A stretch of 63,708 nt of DNA from Streptomyces sp. FIT100. GTDB taxonomy: Bacteria; Actinomycetota; Actinomycetes; Streptomycetales; Streptomycetaceae. Position 1 is the first letter of the stretch; every line of letters begins with the position of its first letter. The position numbers were made by a program, and so were the translations under genes. The DNA lies in assembly GCF_024584805.1 (NCBI RefSeq), contig NZ_CP075715.1:7901557-7965264 (forward strand), read 5' to 3'. This document shows, in pieces, positions 1 through 9,096 of this stretch. The notes under the pieces are model-generated. The model did not search any database. It was not told the DNA's origin and saw only the letters and a list, made by a program, of their open reading frames with translations.

Positions 1-418
1 GACGGCGGGCACGTAGCGGTAAGGCAACGGTGAGCATGGCCGTATCCGTTCTGCTGCGAAGAGGGGGGCGGCGCTGCAGGGCCGGCGCTGCGGAGCCGGC
101 GTGAGCGAGCGGAGCACTGATGCTCTTGAGGAGCTCCTGAAAGCGGTCGACGACCGGTGCGTCTGCCGGCCGGGGGGAGCCGCTGTCGGGACGGGGCCGG
201 AGTGTGTCCACCGGGGGCAGCTCCCGGCCGGCTGCGTGACCGCCGGCTGCGTGACCGCCGACGACGTGACCGCCGACGACGTGTCGGCCGGCCGAGTCGG
301 GCGCAGGACGGCATGCGCCGGCGGTTGCCGGGCGCGGTCCGCAGACGAGGCGCCGGCGCCTGTGCCTGTGCCGTCTGTAGGGGCCCTCGTTCGAACCCAA
401 GGGGGGGCTCGCTGGGGG
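1..418. other. no gene recognised
   Basis: G+C-rich sequence in which I see no convincing coding frame. The open frames crossing it are Arg/Gly/Cys-rich and lie antisense to the Xre gene at 419-838, so I treat them as by-products of base composition. Confidence 0.5.
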
Positions 419-838
419 TCAGGCTGCGGCCTGGTGGGTGGTGCAGGGGGTGGGGCGGTGGGTGCGGGGGCGGTGGGTGCGTGTGGGGCGCCGGTTCTTG
501 CTGAGTTGGTGGCGGGCGAAGTGGGTTGCGGTGGGGGTGGGGGTGGGGGTGGTGGGGGCTGCGGTGGAGCCGGGTACGGGCGCGGGCGCGGGTGCCGGTG
601 CAGGGGCGGGTGTGGGGGTGGTGGCGGAGTCGGGGGTGGTGGCGCTGAAGAGTTCTTCGGTGAGGACGCCGAGTGCGGTGGCGATGCGCCAGGCGGTTTC
701 CGGGCGGGCTCCGCGGCGTCCGTGTGCGAGGAGGGAGATGAAGGCTTGGGATACGTGGGCGATGTCGGCGAGTTTGCGTTGGGAGAGGGACTGGAGACTG
801 AGGAGTTCGGTGAAGCGTCGGCTGTCACGGATGCGCAT
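419..838 (-). CDS. Xre-type HTH regulator, copy 1
   Basis: Predicted DNA-binding regulator of 139 aa. Residues about 8-65 form a helix-turn-helix of the Xre/cI type (LSQRKLADIAHVSQAFISLL, then GRRGARPETAWRIATALGV). The rest is a low-complexity Ala/Pro/Thr tail ending in an Arg/His-rich stretch. The ATG at 838-836 is preceded by GGGAGG, a good ribosome-binding site. It is nearly identical over the HTH to the gene at 3984-4361 and clearly related to the one at 9097-9546. Small repressors of this kind are common on actinophages and Streptomyces plasmids. A role in immunity or control of the element is inferred; the target is unknown. Confidence 0.75.
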   Translation of the reverse strand: MRIRDSRRFTELLSLQSLSQRKLADIAHVSQAFISLLAHGRRGARPETAWRIATALGVLTEELFSATTPDSATTPTPAPAPAPAPAPVPGSTAAPTTPTPTPTATHFARHQLSKNRRPTRTHRPRTHRPTPCTTHQAAA

Positions 839-891
839 TGAGCTTCCTCCCTGATCGGGTGGGCCCGGAATGGGGATGCGGGTCCAACATC

Positions 892-980
892 GGTTCGGGA
901 GAAGCGGAACACAGTAATCGTGGGGGTTTCAAATGGTGCCGACTGGTGTCTTTGCTGCGGTTATGGCAAGTGGTGTGGTG
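892..980. promoter_or_regulatory. conserved non-coding block upstream of the Xre genes
   Basis: Positions 892-980 and 4415-4503 are almost identical, including GGAACACAGTAATCGTGGGG and a TTGCTGCGGTTATGGCA stretch, although neither lies in a convincing gene. Both sit just upstream of the minus-strand Xre genes. They probably hold promoter and operator sequence; this is inferred from position and conservation only. Confidence 0.45.
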
Positions 981-1610
981 CGGGTGTGCAGGGGTTCGCT
1001 GGTTCCTGGGTGATTACCGAATAACGCGTGGCCAGCGGGGGTTGGTGTTATCGCTGGGCAGTGGGCTGTTAGAGCGCACCCCGACCAGCCACCCAGAACA
1101 CAAAGTTATCGAGACCTCCCGTACCAGTAATAGAGCCGTGACAGGCGACTCCAGCACGCCCGCGAGACAGGGCAGCACATGCGGCGCGAGCCCTTCGCGC
1201 CACCAAGAACTCATGGCCTGACGACAGGAGTTGGCGAGCGCGCGGAGTGTTGTCGGGCGGAGCCGGCCGACAGCAGCCACGGCGCAGCAAAGGACGTGAG
1301 AACGGAGCGGACTGGAGGCTTTCGCGGCGCGCCGGCACGGAAACGAAACAGGCGAGTGCCCGCTCACCCTGACCAGTCCACCCCCGCTGCGGGGTGGACT
1401 TTGTGCTCCACTCAGCTGAGAGGGACTTGTCACCCCCGCTGAACACGAACAGGTTGGTTCTGCGGAAAGCGCGCTTGACCCCTCCGCCCTTTTCGCAGGG
1501 GCCTGCACAGCACCAGGCAGAAGCCCCCGTCTCGCACCGGCAGACCAGATGTCATGCCGGTCCATCACCCCACCCGCCAGGTTCCCTGAAATACCGGAAG
1601 GAACAGGTCT
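981..1610. other. intergenic, no gene recognised
   Basis: The end of the duplicated segment (to about 1135) is followed by sequence with no convincing gene. Open frames on both strands have mutually antisense, composition-driven translations. Confidence 0.5.
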
Positions 1611-1997
1611 GTGATCTCTCGTAAGGTCTTGTTAGCGGCCGGAGCTTCTGCCGCCGCACTCGCGCTGTCGCTTGCGGCCGCTTTTCCGGCCACCGCCGGC
1701 GGCGGCGGTCTGCAGGACACCGTCCGCGGCCAGGTCGTCTCCGCCTCGCCGCTCAACATCCGCACCGTCCCCTCCACCGACTCACAGCCCCAAGGCGCAT
1801 CGCTGCGGCCCGGCGCGAGCGTCATCATCGACTGCAAGGTCCGCGCTCAGGTCATCGGCGGAAACCAGATCTGGTACCGGCTGCGCCTCCAGAAGGGGGG
1901 GTGGGCGGCCGCCCGCTACATCCGCAACTCCGCTCCGGTTCCCTTCTGCTGGACGCCGCCCGCCACCACGCTGAGGCTGGTGCCCAGCGTCGGCTGA
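1611..1997 (+). CDS. small secreted SH3-like protein
   Basis: A 128-aa predicted secreted protein. Residues 1-29 are a classic Sec signal peptide (MISRK, then an Ala/Leu core ending PATA). The mature part (about 35-110) resembles a bacterial SH3 fold: VVSASPLNIRTVPSTDS, then IWYRLRLQKGGWAAARYI. Such domains usually bind cell wall; the role here is unknown. GTG start, with GGAAGGA about 9 nt upstream. Codon 8 is TTA (1632-1634), the codon read in Streptomyces by the developmentally regulated bldA tRNA, so translation may depend on a UUA tRNA. A 15-bp-stem hairpin follows the stop closely. Confidence 0.75.
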   Translation: MISRKVLLAAGASAAALALSLAAAFPATAGGGGLQDTVRGQVVSASPLNIRTVPSTDSQPQGASLRPGASVIIDCKVRAQVIGGNQIWYRLRLQKGGWAAARYIRNSAPVPFCWTPPATTLRLVPSVG

Positions 1998-2002
1998 GCC
2001 AC

Positions 2003-2048
2003 CGGTGCTTGGTGCGCGTCCCGTCATTGAGGTGCGCACCAAGCACCG
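2003..2048 (+). terminator. hairpin terminator after the SH3-like gene
   Basis: Perfect 15-bp inverted repeat: CGGTGCTTGGTGCGC at 2003-2017 and its complement at 2034-2048, with a 16-nt loop, beginning 6 nt after the stop codon. No U-tract, as is common in Streptomyces. Confidence 0.7.
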
Positions 2049-3983
2049 ACAGACGCCGGTCCGCAGCGAGCCAGGGCACATGCCATGCCGGCGACGCTGA
2101 CGCCGGCGGTGATCCAGGCCCCGAAGGGCTGCTGCGGGCCCTTCGGGCACCACTCGCTGACGAGCCCGGATTTCACCGGCGTACCGCTCAACGGCGTTGA
2201 TGTGCGATGCGGGTTGTCGGTCACTTCCCGCCCGCGGTTCGTGGCCTCGGGCCGGGTGTCGGCACAGGGCCGCTTGCCGGCAGTCATCATCAGAGCCGGC
2301 GACAAGTTGCAGGTGACTCTCGATCCCCTTGACCCCACCCAAGGTGCAACTCGTCGTTTCTGTTCTCGTTTCCCCACGGCCGCCGGCCGGATCGAGCAGC
2401 ACCCTGATCGTGGCGAATGCCGCGGCTTACCTGGAAGGGGGGATGAGTACCCGGTTGCGGCGGGGCAGGCAGCGATCCTGGAATACCAAGTCCTGGCTAC
2501 CCCCAGCCCATTTCCCAATGGGACAGGGAAGCTGAAGCTCGAACTAGGCCCGTCAAACAAGACCGAGAAGACGAACAACGAGAAGAAGACCCTCCTTGAG
2601 GAATCGGCGAGAAAGGGCTGCTTCCCGGAACGAGGCGCATGCCCATGTCGAGAGGGAAGGGTGCCCTACGGGTTGATGCCCGACCGCAACCTGGCGGTCA
2701 GGCTCGCCGGTCCTGTGCGCTCAGCTTCGTCGCCCAGGGCCGGTTCGGCGAGGCTCTGTTGCCGTAGCGAGTGTTGATGGGGAGGGGCGACGCTGCGCTG
2801 GAGCGGAGAAGAGGACGAGCTTCGGGGCTGCGGCGTGTTCTGCGCCCCGGACGCGTGAGCGTGCCGTCCTGCCGTAGCCGACGACGGTGTTTGCGCTGTT
2901 CCGTTTCTCCACGGCCCAGGGGCCTCGGCGGATGTCTCGCCGCAGGCCGGGACCGGCAAAGGGGGGTCACCGGCGAAGACGGTGCGTACCGCCCGGGCCC
3001 GGTTCTTCGAGGGCCTGGTCGGTGGAGTGCTGGGGGCCGCCGCGAGTGGATCCGCTGCACGTTCTGCTCCGCCTCGGCCGTGCCCACCCGCAAGGTGGTG
3101 GAGTACGTGACCATCGGGTCGTACGGCCGGGCGGTCAGTTCCCGGTGGATCGGGCGTGTCAGTGAGACTCCGAGGCCCGGCCGACCGGGCGGGGCGGGGC
3201 CGGCGTTCGGCCGGTACAGACGGATGCTGGCGATGTTCTTCAGCCGGGGCAGTGACCCCGAAGTTGCCCGATGGGCCAGTCGATCACGGCGCCGTTCCCC
3301 CCACTCCGCACCTGGCGTGATGGTGGTCCTTCCCGGCGTGGTCGGTCACCGACAGGACAAGCCTCCCGGCCAGGAGCCGGGCGTCGGGAACACCCTGAAC
3401 GGCAGCGGGTCGCCAACTCCTTTGGAAAGATGCCTGGTTCACGGCATCGCCGACCGGGGCGTGCTGGACGCAGAGCTGTGGTCCGCTGGCAGCTGCCGGG
3501 GAACCCGTACGTGCCGCCCGCATGCCGTGGATGACGGTGGCCTTCATCAGGTCACCGCCCGTACCCCCCTCGGGTCCGCGGCGACCAGCGGTTCCGGATG
3601 CCGCTGCCCGGGCCCCGCGGAGACGGAGCCGGAGCCGGAGCCGATCGGCCCCTGAGGCCGCCGGCGCGGCGGAGGCGGCATGGGCTTGCCTTGGTCCCGA
3701 GCGCCTCCGGCCGACGTCGCCCACGAGTCGGTACACGATCGCCGGCCGGCAGCACACTCCACCGCCGGCCGGTTTCGACGGGATCACGCCCGAGCTCTGT
3801 GGCCTTCGCTGCGGTCTACCTGCTCATGCACCTCACTCACGTCGACCGCTGACGGCGTGGGCGGGCCATGGCTGACCACCTTCAGCGAGAACGCGATGGC
3901 CGTGGCCGAAGCCGCGAAGACGCTTCGAGCGGCGAACGCGGGGATGGCATCGCAGCGCAGGCAGTAGCCGCTGGGTGTGGGCG
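2049..3983. other. about 1.9 kb without a recognisable intact gene
   Basis: No frame gives a protein I can support. On the minus strand, ATG at 3547 opens with MKATVIHG, the usual start of zinc alcohol dehydrogenases, but the similarity stops there. A minus-strand stretch near 3020-3150 (TARPYDPMVTYSTTLRVGTA) might be oxygenase debris. I read the region as decayed sequence; neither hint is strong. Confidence 0.4.
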
Positions 3984-4361
3984 TCAGGCCGCGGCCTGGT
4001 GGGTGGTGCAGGGGGTGGAGTGGTGTGTGCGATGGCGGTGGGTGCGTGTGGTTCGGCGGTTCTTGCTGAGTTGGTGGCGGGCGAAGTGGATTGCGGTGGG
4101 CGTGGGCGTGGGTGTGGGGGTTGGTGTGGGTGCGGGAGTTGGTGTGGGTGTGGTGGCAGGAGTGGTGGCGAAGAGTTCTTCGGTGAGGACGCCGAGTGCG
4201 GTGGCGATGCGCCAGGCGGTTTCCGGGCGGGCTCCGCGGCGCCCGTGTGCGAGGAGGGAGATGAAGGCCTGGGATACGTGGGCGATGTCGGCGAGTTTGC
4301 GTTGGGAGAGGGACTGGAGACTGAGGAGTTCGGTGAAGCGTCGGCTGTCACGGATGTGCAT
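3984..4361 (-). CDS. Xre-type HTH regulator, copy 2
   Basis: Second copy of the duplicated Xre regulator, 125 aa. The HTH (residues about 8-65) differs from copy 1 mainly at residue 2. The Pro/Thr-rich tail is shorter and has diverged, consistent with slippage in its repetitive DNA. ATG at 4361-4359, preceded by GGGAGGAAGG. The near-identity of the HTH suggests that both proteins bind the same sites and could co-regulate or compete. The target is not evident. Confidence 0.75.
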   Translation of the reverse strand: MHIRDSRRFTELLSLQSLSQRKLADIAHVSQAFISLLAHGRRGARPETAWRIATALGVLTEELFATTPATTPTPTPAPTPTPTPTPTPTAIHFARHQLSKNRRTTRTHRHRTHHSTPCTTHQAAA

Positions 4362-4663
4362 GGCCTTCCTCCCTGGGGTCGGGCCGGCCCGGTGGGGGTT
4401 GCGGGTCCAAGATCGGTTCGGGAGAAGCGGAACACAGTAATCGTGGGGGTTTCAAATGGTGCCGGCTGGTGTCTTTGCTGCGGTTATGGCAGGTGGTGTG
4501 GTGTGGGGGTGTGGGAGTGCGCTGGTTCCGGGGTGATTACCGAGTGAGGTGTGACCGGCGGGGGTTGGTGTTATTGCTGGGCAGTGGGCTGTTAGAGCGC
4601 ACCTCGACCAGCCGCCGGGAAGGCAGAGTTATCGCAGGTACCCGCACGTGTAATGGAGCCGGC
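3984..4663. repeat. direct duplication, copy 2 (partner 419-1135)
   Basis: Same-orientation partner of 419-1135, including the conserved block at 4415-4503. Divergence is concentrated in the tail-coding repeat and at the outer edge, so the duplication is fairly recent but not brand new. Confidence 0.85.
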
Positions 4664-4937
4664 CAAACCTCCATGAGGAATGAACTGGCATACGTGCATT
4701 GACAGCTGACACACACCAGGGTTGACAGTCCGGGCATCCCTGCCGGAGCCGGCCCCGCCTTGTCGCCTGCGGTACGGCTCCGCCCGCTGCGGTGGCCGGC
4801 AGTCTCTGCCCGCCACGCGCGGGCCGGTCCCGGCGCGCCTTTGCCCGGCCGGTGACCGCCGGCCCCTGCCCGGGACTGGACCTGGCTGATGCGCGACGAG
4901 CACGTGGGCGGTGCGAAGCGGCCGGCCGGGTACGGCT
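4664..4937. other. intergenic, no gene recognised
   Basis: I see no gene or clear signal between the duplicated block and the MITE at 4938. Confidence 0.5.
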
Positions 4938-5111
4938 AGGGCGTGTTGCGAAAGTCCCGTCTGCGCGGCGGCGTCTGGCACGCACGCTCGCGGCGTTGTC
5001 GGTCGTCGGCGCAGCCCGCTGCGCTCTCCTTCCTCCGCCTTGCGATCGCACGCACCAGACGCCGCCGCGCCCGCCCTACGGGCGGACGACGCTACTTTCG
5101 CAACACGCCCT
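4938..5111. mobile_element. MITE, copy 1 of 3
   Basis: A 174-bp element bounded by perfect terminal inverted repeats AGGGCGTGTTGCGAAAGT and its complement, within CTAG at each end. It has no coding capacity. Near-identical copies lie at 12440-12613 and 52416-52589, all in the same orientation. Inside the termini a second inverted motif (GCGGCGGCGTCTGG) recurs on both sides. The termini look like those of IS5-type elements in streptomycetes (from memory). The right boundary provides the TAG stop of the minus-strand ORF ending at 5110. Confidence 0.85.
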
Positions 5112-5367
5112 AGCCCTTGCGCTCCGGCCCCGCCTCGGGGGCGTCGTCCCGCTGCTGCCCTGTGTTGATGGCGCCGAGGTAGGTGGCGAGCGCGCCCATG
5201 GCCGCGCCCGACAGTGCTGAGAGCACGCCGGCGAACTGCTGCGACACCGGGTGCGGGGAGAGAGCGACAGCGATCAGGGAGACGCAGAGCGCTATGGACA
5301 CGCCGACAGCGATCACCAGCGCGATCACTCCGGGCCAGGACCACTTCGGCCCGTTCTCGGTGGACAT
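5110..5367 (-). CDS. small two-helix membrane protein, 3' end cut by MITE
   Basis: An 85-aa protein from ATG 5367 (an upstream start at 5400 is possible). It has two hydrophobic segments, roughly residues 9-35 (WPGVIALVIAVGVSIALC) and 45-65 (FAGVLSALSGAAMGALATYL), then a charged C-terminus. Its stop codon is formed by the CTAG at the MITE boundary, so the original C-terminus has probably been lost or replaced. Size and topology would suit a holin-like protein, and two peptidoglycan hydrolases lie 1.4-2.5 kb away on the other strand, but I see no family-specific motif. Function unknown. Confidence 0.5.
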   Translation of the reverse strand: MSTENGPKWSWPGVIALVIAVGVSIALCVSLIAVALSPHPVSQQFAGVLSALSGAAMGALATYLGAINTGQQRDDAPEAGPERKG

Positions 5368-6804
5368 CTCCTCACACACTCCTTTGTGCGGCACGTTCAC
5401 GTGCCGGCGCCCAGCGGCTGACGCCGGCGCACACGGCCTGGTGATCGATCTTCTTACGGGGTGTCAGCAGGATCCGGCCCGCGTGCGCCGGGTCGGCCGG
5501 TGGTGTCTGCGGCGTCTGCGGCTGTGCGGGAACGCCGCTGCCGGGCGGAAGAGTGCGGAGCGGCGGGCCCCGCGCCGATGCGCGAGACCGGCGGGGGAGC
5601 TGTGCCTCCGCCGGCGCCTGTGACCTGGTGCGCGGAAGGCAACTCTCGCCAGAAAATGTGGCATAAGCCTATCGGACCGTCAAGAAGTGTTTATCGGCTG
5701 ATATCGGGTCTTGACCGCTTGATGGGTGTGTGTCACTTTTCATAGAGAGAGTGGATTCTTGTGCCTGCTGGACCGGGGGTCTGCCGGATCGGGGGCCGTG
5801 CCGGTGGGTGTGGTGTGTCCGTGGCGGCAGGGTGTGCGGGGGAGCGTTCGTCGGAGTGGGTTGCGCCGGGCGGTGGTTGGCCGGTCGCGGCTTGTAGTTC
5901 GCCCATGACGTACGGCGGCCGACCGCAGGTGGTGTGAGCGCCGGAGGGGTTGCTGCGGGCAGGAGGCAGGGCATCGCCCTGTCTCCTGCCCGGGGCGGTG
6001 CCTGGGGGCGCGTCCTGTCCTGGCAAGCCCTGGCCTTCCGCTCCGGCCCCGCTCCGGCCCCGCTCCGGGACTGCGGCGGGACTGCGCCGGGCCGTGCCGG
6101 ACCGTGCCGGGACCGGAGTCATCGCCTCCAGCAAGAGCAGACCGAGGGCACGCGCGGCACGCCGGTGGAGCCGGCACAGCGGATCCGGCGCCGGCCTCAC
6201 ACCCGCAGACAACCGCCTGCCGGCCGTTCACCGGCCGTTGCTCACGGGATCCGCCCGGTCAACGGCCCGGCCTGTCTGACTGCCCAGCGGTGGATTCCCA
6301 GGTCGGGCGGTACGTGTCGTGGCCGTAGCCGCGGTCCGCGGGCAGGGTGTCGGGCCTGCTTCCAGGCGTCTGGCCAGGCCGGGAACCCAGGAGGGCTTGG
6401 CGAGTGCAGGTATCGGCTTGAGTGGTGCAGCTAACGGTTGCCGCCGGTCGGCGACACACCGCGTGCGGCCGGTCCGGCCCTGCTCAACGCCTGCCGGTCC
6501 GGGTGCCCGCAGTCGTACCGCGGCCGTCCCGTGCCTGTCCCGCAGCCGTCCCGTGCCTGTCCCGCGGCCGTCCCGTGCCTGTCCCGCGGCCGGCTCCGGC
6601 CCTGGCTGGGGCAGTAACGAGCTTGTCGGTGAGTGCAGTTCGTCCGGGGCGATCCATGGAGAGGGCTCCCTCGTCCCCATGAGCGGCCCGAGGGGCGTCC
6701 AGGCCGGCGGTCACGCCGGTAACGGTTTCTGTCAGGACCTCTGGCAAGGGAAGGGTCTGCACCGTGAGGTGAACGGGCCGTTCCCGCAACCTAGTGGAGC
6801 AGTC
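5368..6804. other. 1.4 kb intergenic, tandem repeat only
   Basis: No protein-like frame was found. The stretch 5660-5760 is noticeably A+T-richer than its surroundings and could hold a promoter, but I cannot place one. A 22-bp tandem repeat lies at 6519-6584. Confidence 0.5.
6519..6584. repeat. 22-bp tandem repeat, 3 units
   Basis: Three consecutive copies of a 22-bp unit containing CCGTCCCGTGCCTGTCC (6519, 6541, 6563); one unit has A for G. It is non-coding. Confidence 0.8.
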
Positions 6805-7560
6805 ATGACTCGCGAATCGGTATCACTTGCGCAAGTGCGGCCCGGTCAGGTCAACAACAGTGTCCGTGTACTGCAGCGTGCTTTGGCGAAAGAGGTGGCA
6901 TCGGTGTTCCCCGAGGCGATGCTGACGTCGCCGGAGTTCGGAACGTATGGGCCGGTGACGAAGGAAGCCGTGGCCCAGGTGCAGCGCAACCTGGGGTATC
7001 ACGGCGGCGATGCGGACGGTGTCATCGGTGCTGCGACGCTGCGCTACCTGGCAGGCAAGTACGGCTTCGACGCCGTCGCGGAGAGCGAACATCACACGGT
7101 GGCGCCCACTCCCGGCAGACTGTCGCTCTCCCAGGTGCTCTACCACGACCCTCACGACAAGTCAGGGGAAGCGGCGATGCGGGCCTACGCCCAGCGGGCC
7201 TGCGAGTTGACCGGGATGGATCCCCGCTTCGGAGTGCCGGCCCTGGTCACGATCGCCAAGCGGGAGTCCTCGTACAACGATCCGCGCTGGCGGGTGAACA
7301 CCACCGATGTGAACGCTCACGGGCCCCGGGTGGCCGACGGGCACCCGCAGAACTGCTCGCGCGGTGTCACCCAGTGCATTCCGTCCACGTTCGCCGCCTA
7401 TCACCAGGCGGGCACCGCGCTCACGCCGTACGACGTGGTGGCGTGCATGTGCGCGACGATCAATTACGTCCGCGCCCGCTACGGCGTCGACCACTCCGGG
7501 TCGAACTTCGCCGCCCGTGTCCAGCAGGCCGATCCGCACCGCTCACCTCGCGGCTACTGA
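6805..7560 (+). CDS. peptidoglycan-binding / lysozyme-like transglycosylase
   Basis: A predicted cell-wall hydrolase of 251 aa. The N-terminal part (about 10-90) is a peptidoglycan-binding module (VRVLQRAL ... YGPVTKEAVAQVQRNLGY ... DADGVIGAATLRYL). The C-terminal part (about 130-240) looks like a lysozyme/SLT-fold domain with Glu154 in IAKRESSYN as the likely catalytic acid, followed by SRGVTQCIPSTFAAY. There is no signal peptide, as in phage endolysins that need a holin. The ATG at 6805 has GGAG 7 nt upstream. With the amidase at 7920 it gives two wall-cutting activities in tandem, which suggests prophage or phage-derived lysis genes. Confidence 0.75.
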   Translation: MTRESVSLAQVRPGQVNNSVRVLQRALAKEVASVFPEAMLTSPEFGTYGPVTKEAVAQVQRNLGYHGGDADGVIGAATLRYLAGKYGFDAVAESEHHTVAPTPGRLSLSQVLYHDPHDKSGEAAMRAYAQRACELTGMDPRFGVPALVTIAKRESSYNDPRWRVNTTDVNAHGPRVADGHPQNCSRGVTQCIPSTFAAYHQAGTALTPYDVVACMCATINYVRARYGVDHSGSNFAARVQQADPHRSPRGY

Positions 7561-7919
7561 AACGGGCCCTGACCCGGTACTGCCCCCGGTGCCCCCGGGT
7601 CCGCTCGCCCGGCTCTGTTGCGGGCGAGCGGACGGTGAAGGCCCCTTCCGCGGTCCCCCTTCCGCGGGAGGGGTCCTCACTGTCATTCACCCGGGCATGC
7701 CCGCGGGGCGGGAACGGCACATGCTCGCGGGGCGGGAACGGCACATGCTCGCGGGGCGGGAACGGCATACAGCCGGAAACCGGCGCCGGTCGGGCGGCGT
7801 TCCGGGACAGCCCCCGCCCCGCCAAGCCCCGCACCGCCGCACCGTGGCCGCGCGAAGGGCCGCGGCCCGGGACGGCGCATGTACGCAGCACGCAGCAGCA
7901 CAAGAAGAAGGAGGAAGTC
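7561..7919. other. intergenic with tandem repeat and strong RBS
   Basis: Separates the two hydrolase genes. It contains the 24-bp repeat at 7702-7770 and, at its end, AAGAAGGAGGAAGTC, the ribosome-binding site of the amidase gene. No gene is seen. Confidence 0.6.
7702..7770. repeat. 24-bp tandem repeat, about 2.9 units
   Basis: Unit CGCGGGGCGGGAACGGCACA plus TGCT, at 7702, 7726 and 7750 (the last is incomplete). It lies between the two hydrolase genes. Confidence 0.85.
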
Positions 7920-8795
7920 ATGGGCACAGCATGGATACCCGGGGCCGAGCGTCTGGGGAACGGCACGATCGGCGGCCCGATGGACCACCCCGACCGTCCG
8001 GCACGTGTGGTGTGGCACACCACGGAGAGCGGAGCCGGGCCTTCGGCATTCCACACCGTCGGGAACTACCTGATCTCCGTCCACAGCGAGCCGCAGATCC
8101 TCTACGACCCGACAACGGACCGCATCGGCCAGTACGGACCTCTGACGCAGAGCGCCCGGGCGCTGAAGAACTGCGGCACGGTGCGCAACAACCGGGTCGG
8201 GGCGGCGTGTATCCAGATCGAGGTTCTCGCACACGCCTCCCAGCCGTTCACCGCCTACTGGCGGCCGGGCCCCAACTTCCGTGCGCTCATGGCCGCCATC
8301 CGTTCCTTCGGCATCCCCGACGCCTTCCCGATGGGAACCCCGGCACGGTCGGTGGCCGGATGCCGGCGTGAAGCGTCCGTGTGGCTGACGCGGGGCGGGC
8401 ACTACGGCCACTGCAACGTTCCCGGAAACGACCACTGGGACCCGGGCGGCATCGACACCGGCAAGCTGTTCGCCGCCGCCCCCGGCACGCCCCCGCCAGG
8501 GCACACCTCCACCACCGGCGGACTCGCACCGGGCACAGCGGGCTGCATACCCTTCCCCGGAACCGCGTTCTTCCAGGCCGGTGCCCACTCCCCGATAGTG
8601 ACGGCCATGGGCCGAAAGCTCGTTGCCGAAGGATGCTCCGCCTACACCGACGGCCCCGGGCCGCAATGGGGCGAGGGGGACCGGCGAAGCTACGCGCTCT
8701 GGCAGCGCAAGCGGGGCTACAGCGGATCCGACGCCGACGGTATCCCGGGGCGGACGACCTGGGAGGCCCTCAAAGTCCCCAAGGACTGGGCGTGA
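7920..8795 (+). CDS. N-acetylmuramoyl-L-alanine amidase with peptidoglycan-binding domain
   Basis: A 291-aa endolysin-like protein. Residues about 20-190 look like an amidase_2/PGRP catalytic domain: WHTTES with a zinc-ligand type His, and a second cluster HCNVPGNDHWDPGGID carrying the remaining metal and catalytic residues. After a Gly/Pro/Thr linker (about 192-215), residues 230-288 are the peptidoglycan-binding module often seen in Streptomyces (GRKLVAEGCSAY ... YALWQRKRGYSGSDADGIPG). No signal peptide is present. The ATG at 7920 has a full GGAGG 6 nt upstream, the best ribosome-binding site in this part of the window. Expected role: cutting the sugar-peptide bond of peptidoglycan. Confidence 0.8.
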   Translation: MGTAWIPGAERLGNGTIGGPMDHPDRPARVVWHTTESGAGPSAFHTVGNYLISVHSEPQILYDPTTDRIGQYGPLTQSARALKNCGTVRNNRVGAACIQIEVLAHASQPFTAYWRPGPNFRALMAAIRSFGIPDAFPMGTPARSVAGCRREASVWLTRGGHYGHCNVPGNDHWDPGGIDTGKLFAAAPGTPPPGHTSTTGGLAPGTAGCIPFPGTAFFQAGAHSPIVTAMGRKLVAEGCSAYTDGPGPQWGEGDRRSYALWQRKRGYSGSDADGIPGRTTWEALKVPKDWA

Positions 8796-9096
8796 TACCG
8801 GCGCCGGCGCACCGCGCCCCGGGGGCTATGACACGCCCGGTTGGGGGATAACCGGTGCGCAGAGCCGGCTGTTGCCGGCTCCCTCCGTCGGCCCAGGGTG
8901 TCGCCATAACAGCTTCAGAGCTCTGCGCGCGGCCGGGCCAAAGCGGCGCCGGGTGGGGGGATGCCGCGGTGGTGCCGGAGCGGGAGAACGCCATAACCGT
9001 CAACGCCCGGCAACTTGCCGATCTGTTGCGGTGGTCACGATAACCGTGATGATCTTCCGATAAGCGCATAGCAGCGTCTCAGTCGAGGGGAGAGCC
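8796..9096. other. intergenic with candidate operator
   Basis: No gene. It holds the TCACG/CGTGA palindrome at 9035-9049, and GAGGGGAGAGCC just before the ATG at 9097 as ribosome-binding site. Confidence 0.6.
9035..9049. promoter_or_regulatory. palindrome upstream of Xre gene 3
   Basis: TCACGATAACCGTGA is a 5-bp inverted repeat around ATAAC, 48 nt before the start of the Xre gene. A related TTATCG/CGATAA motif recurs upstream of Xre copies 1 and 2. An operator for these regulators is plausible but inferred. Confidence 0.4.

Larger units (their letters stand above)
419..1135. repeat. direct duplication, copy 1 (partner 3984-4663)
   Basis: This ~700-bp segment (Xre gene plus its upstream DNA) recurs in the same orientation at 3984-4663. 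Similarity covers the gene, a very well conserved block at 892-980 and further sequence ending near the shared string GCAGTGGGCTGTTAGAGCGC. The repeat could support recombination deleting the ~3.5 kb between copies. Confidence 0.85.

Noticed and set aside
101..854. Long plus-strand open frames, Gly/Val/Arg-rich
   Set aside because: They are antisense to the Xre gene at 419-838 and their composition follows from its Pro/Thr-rich tail; the HTH frame is the conserved one.
3284..3787. Minus-strand ORF with an internal MKATVIHG, like a zinc alcohol dehydrogenase start
   Set aside because: Only the first eight residues fit; no GHE, Cys cluster or nucleotide-binding motif follows in any frame.
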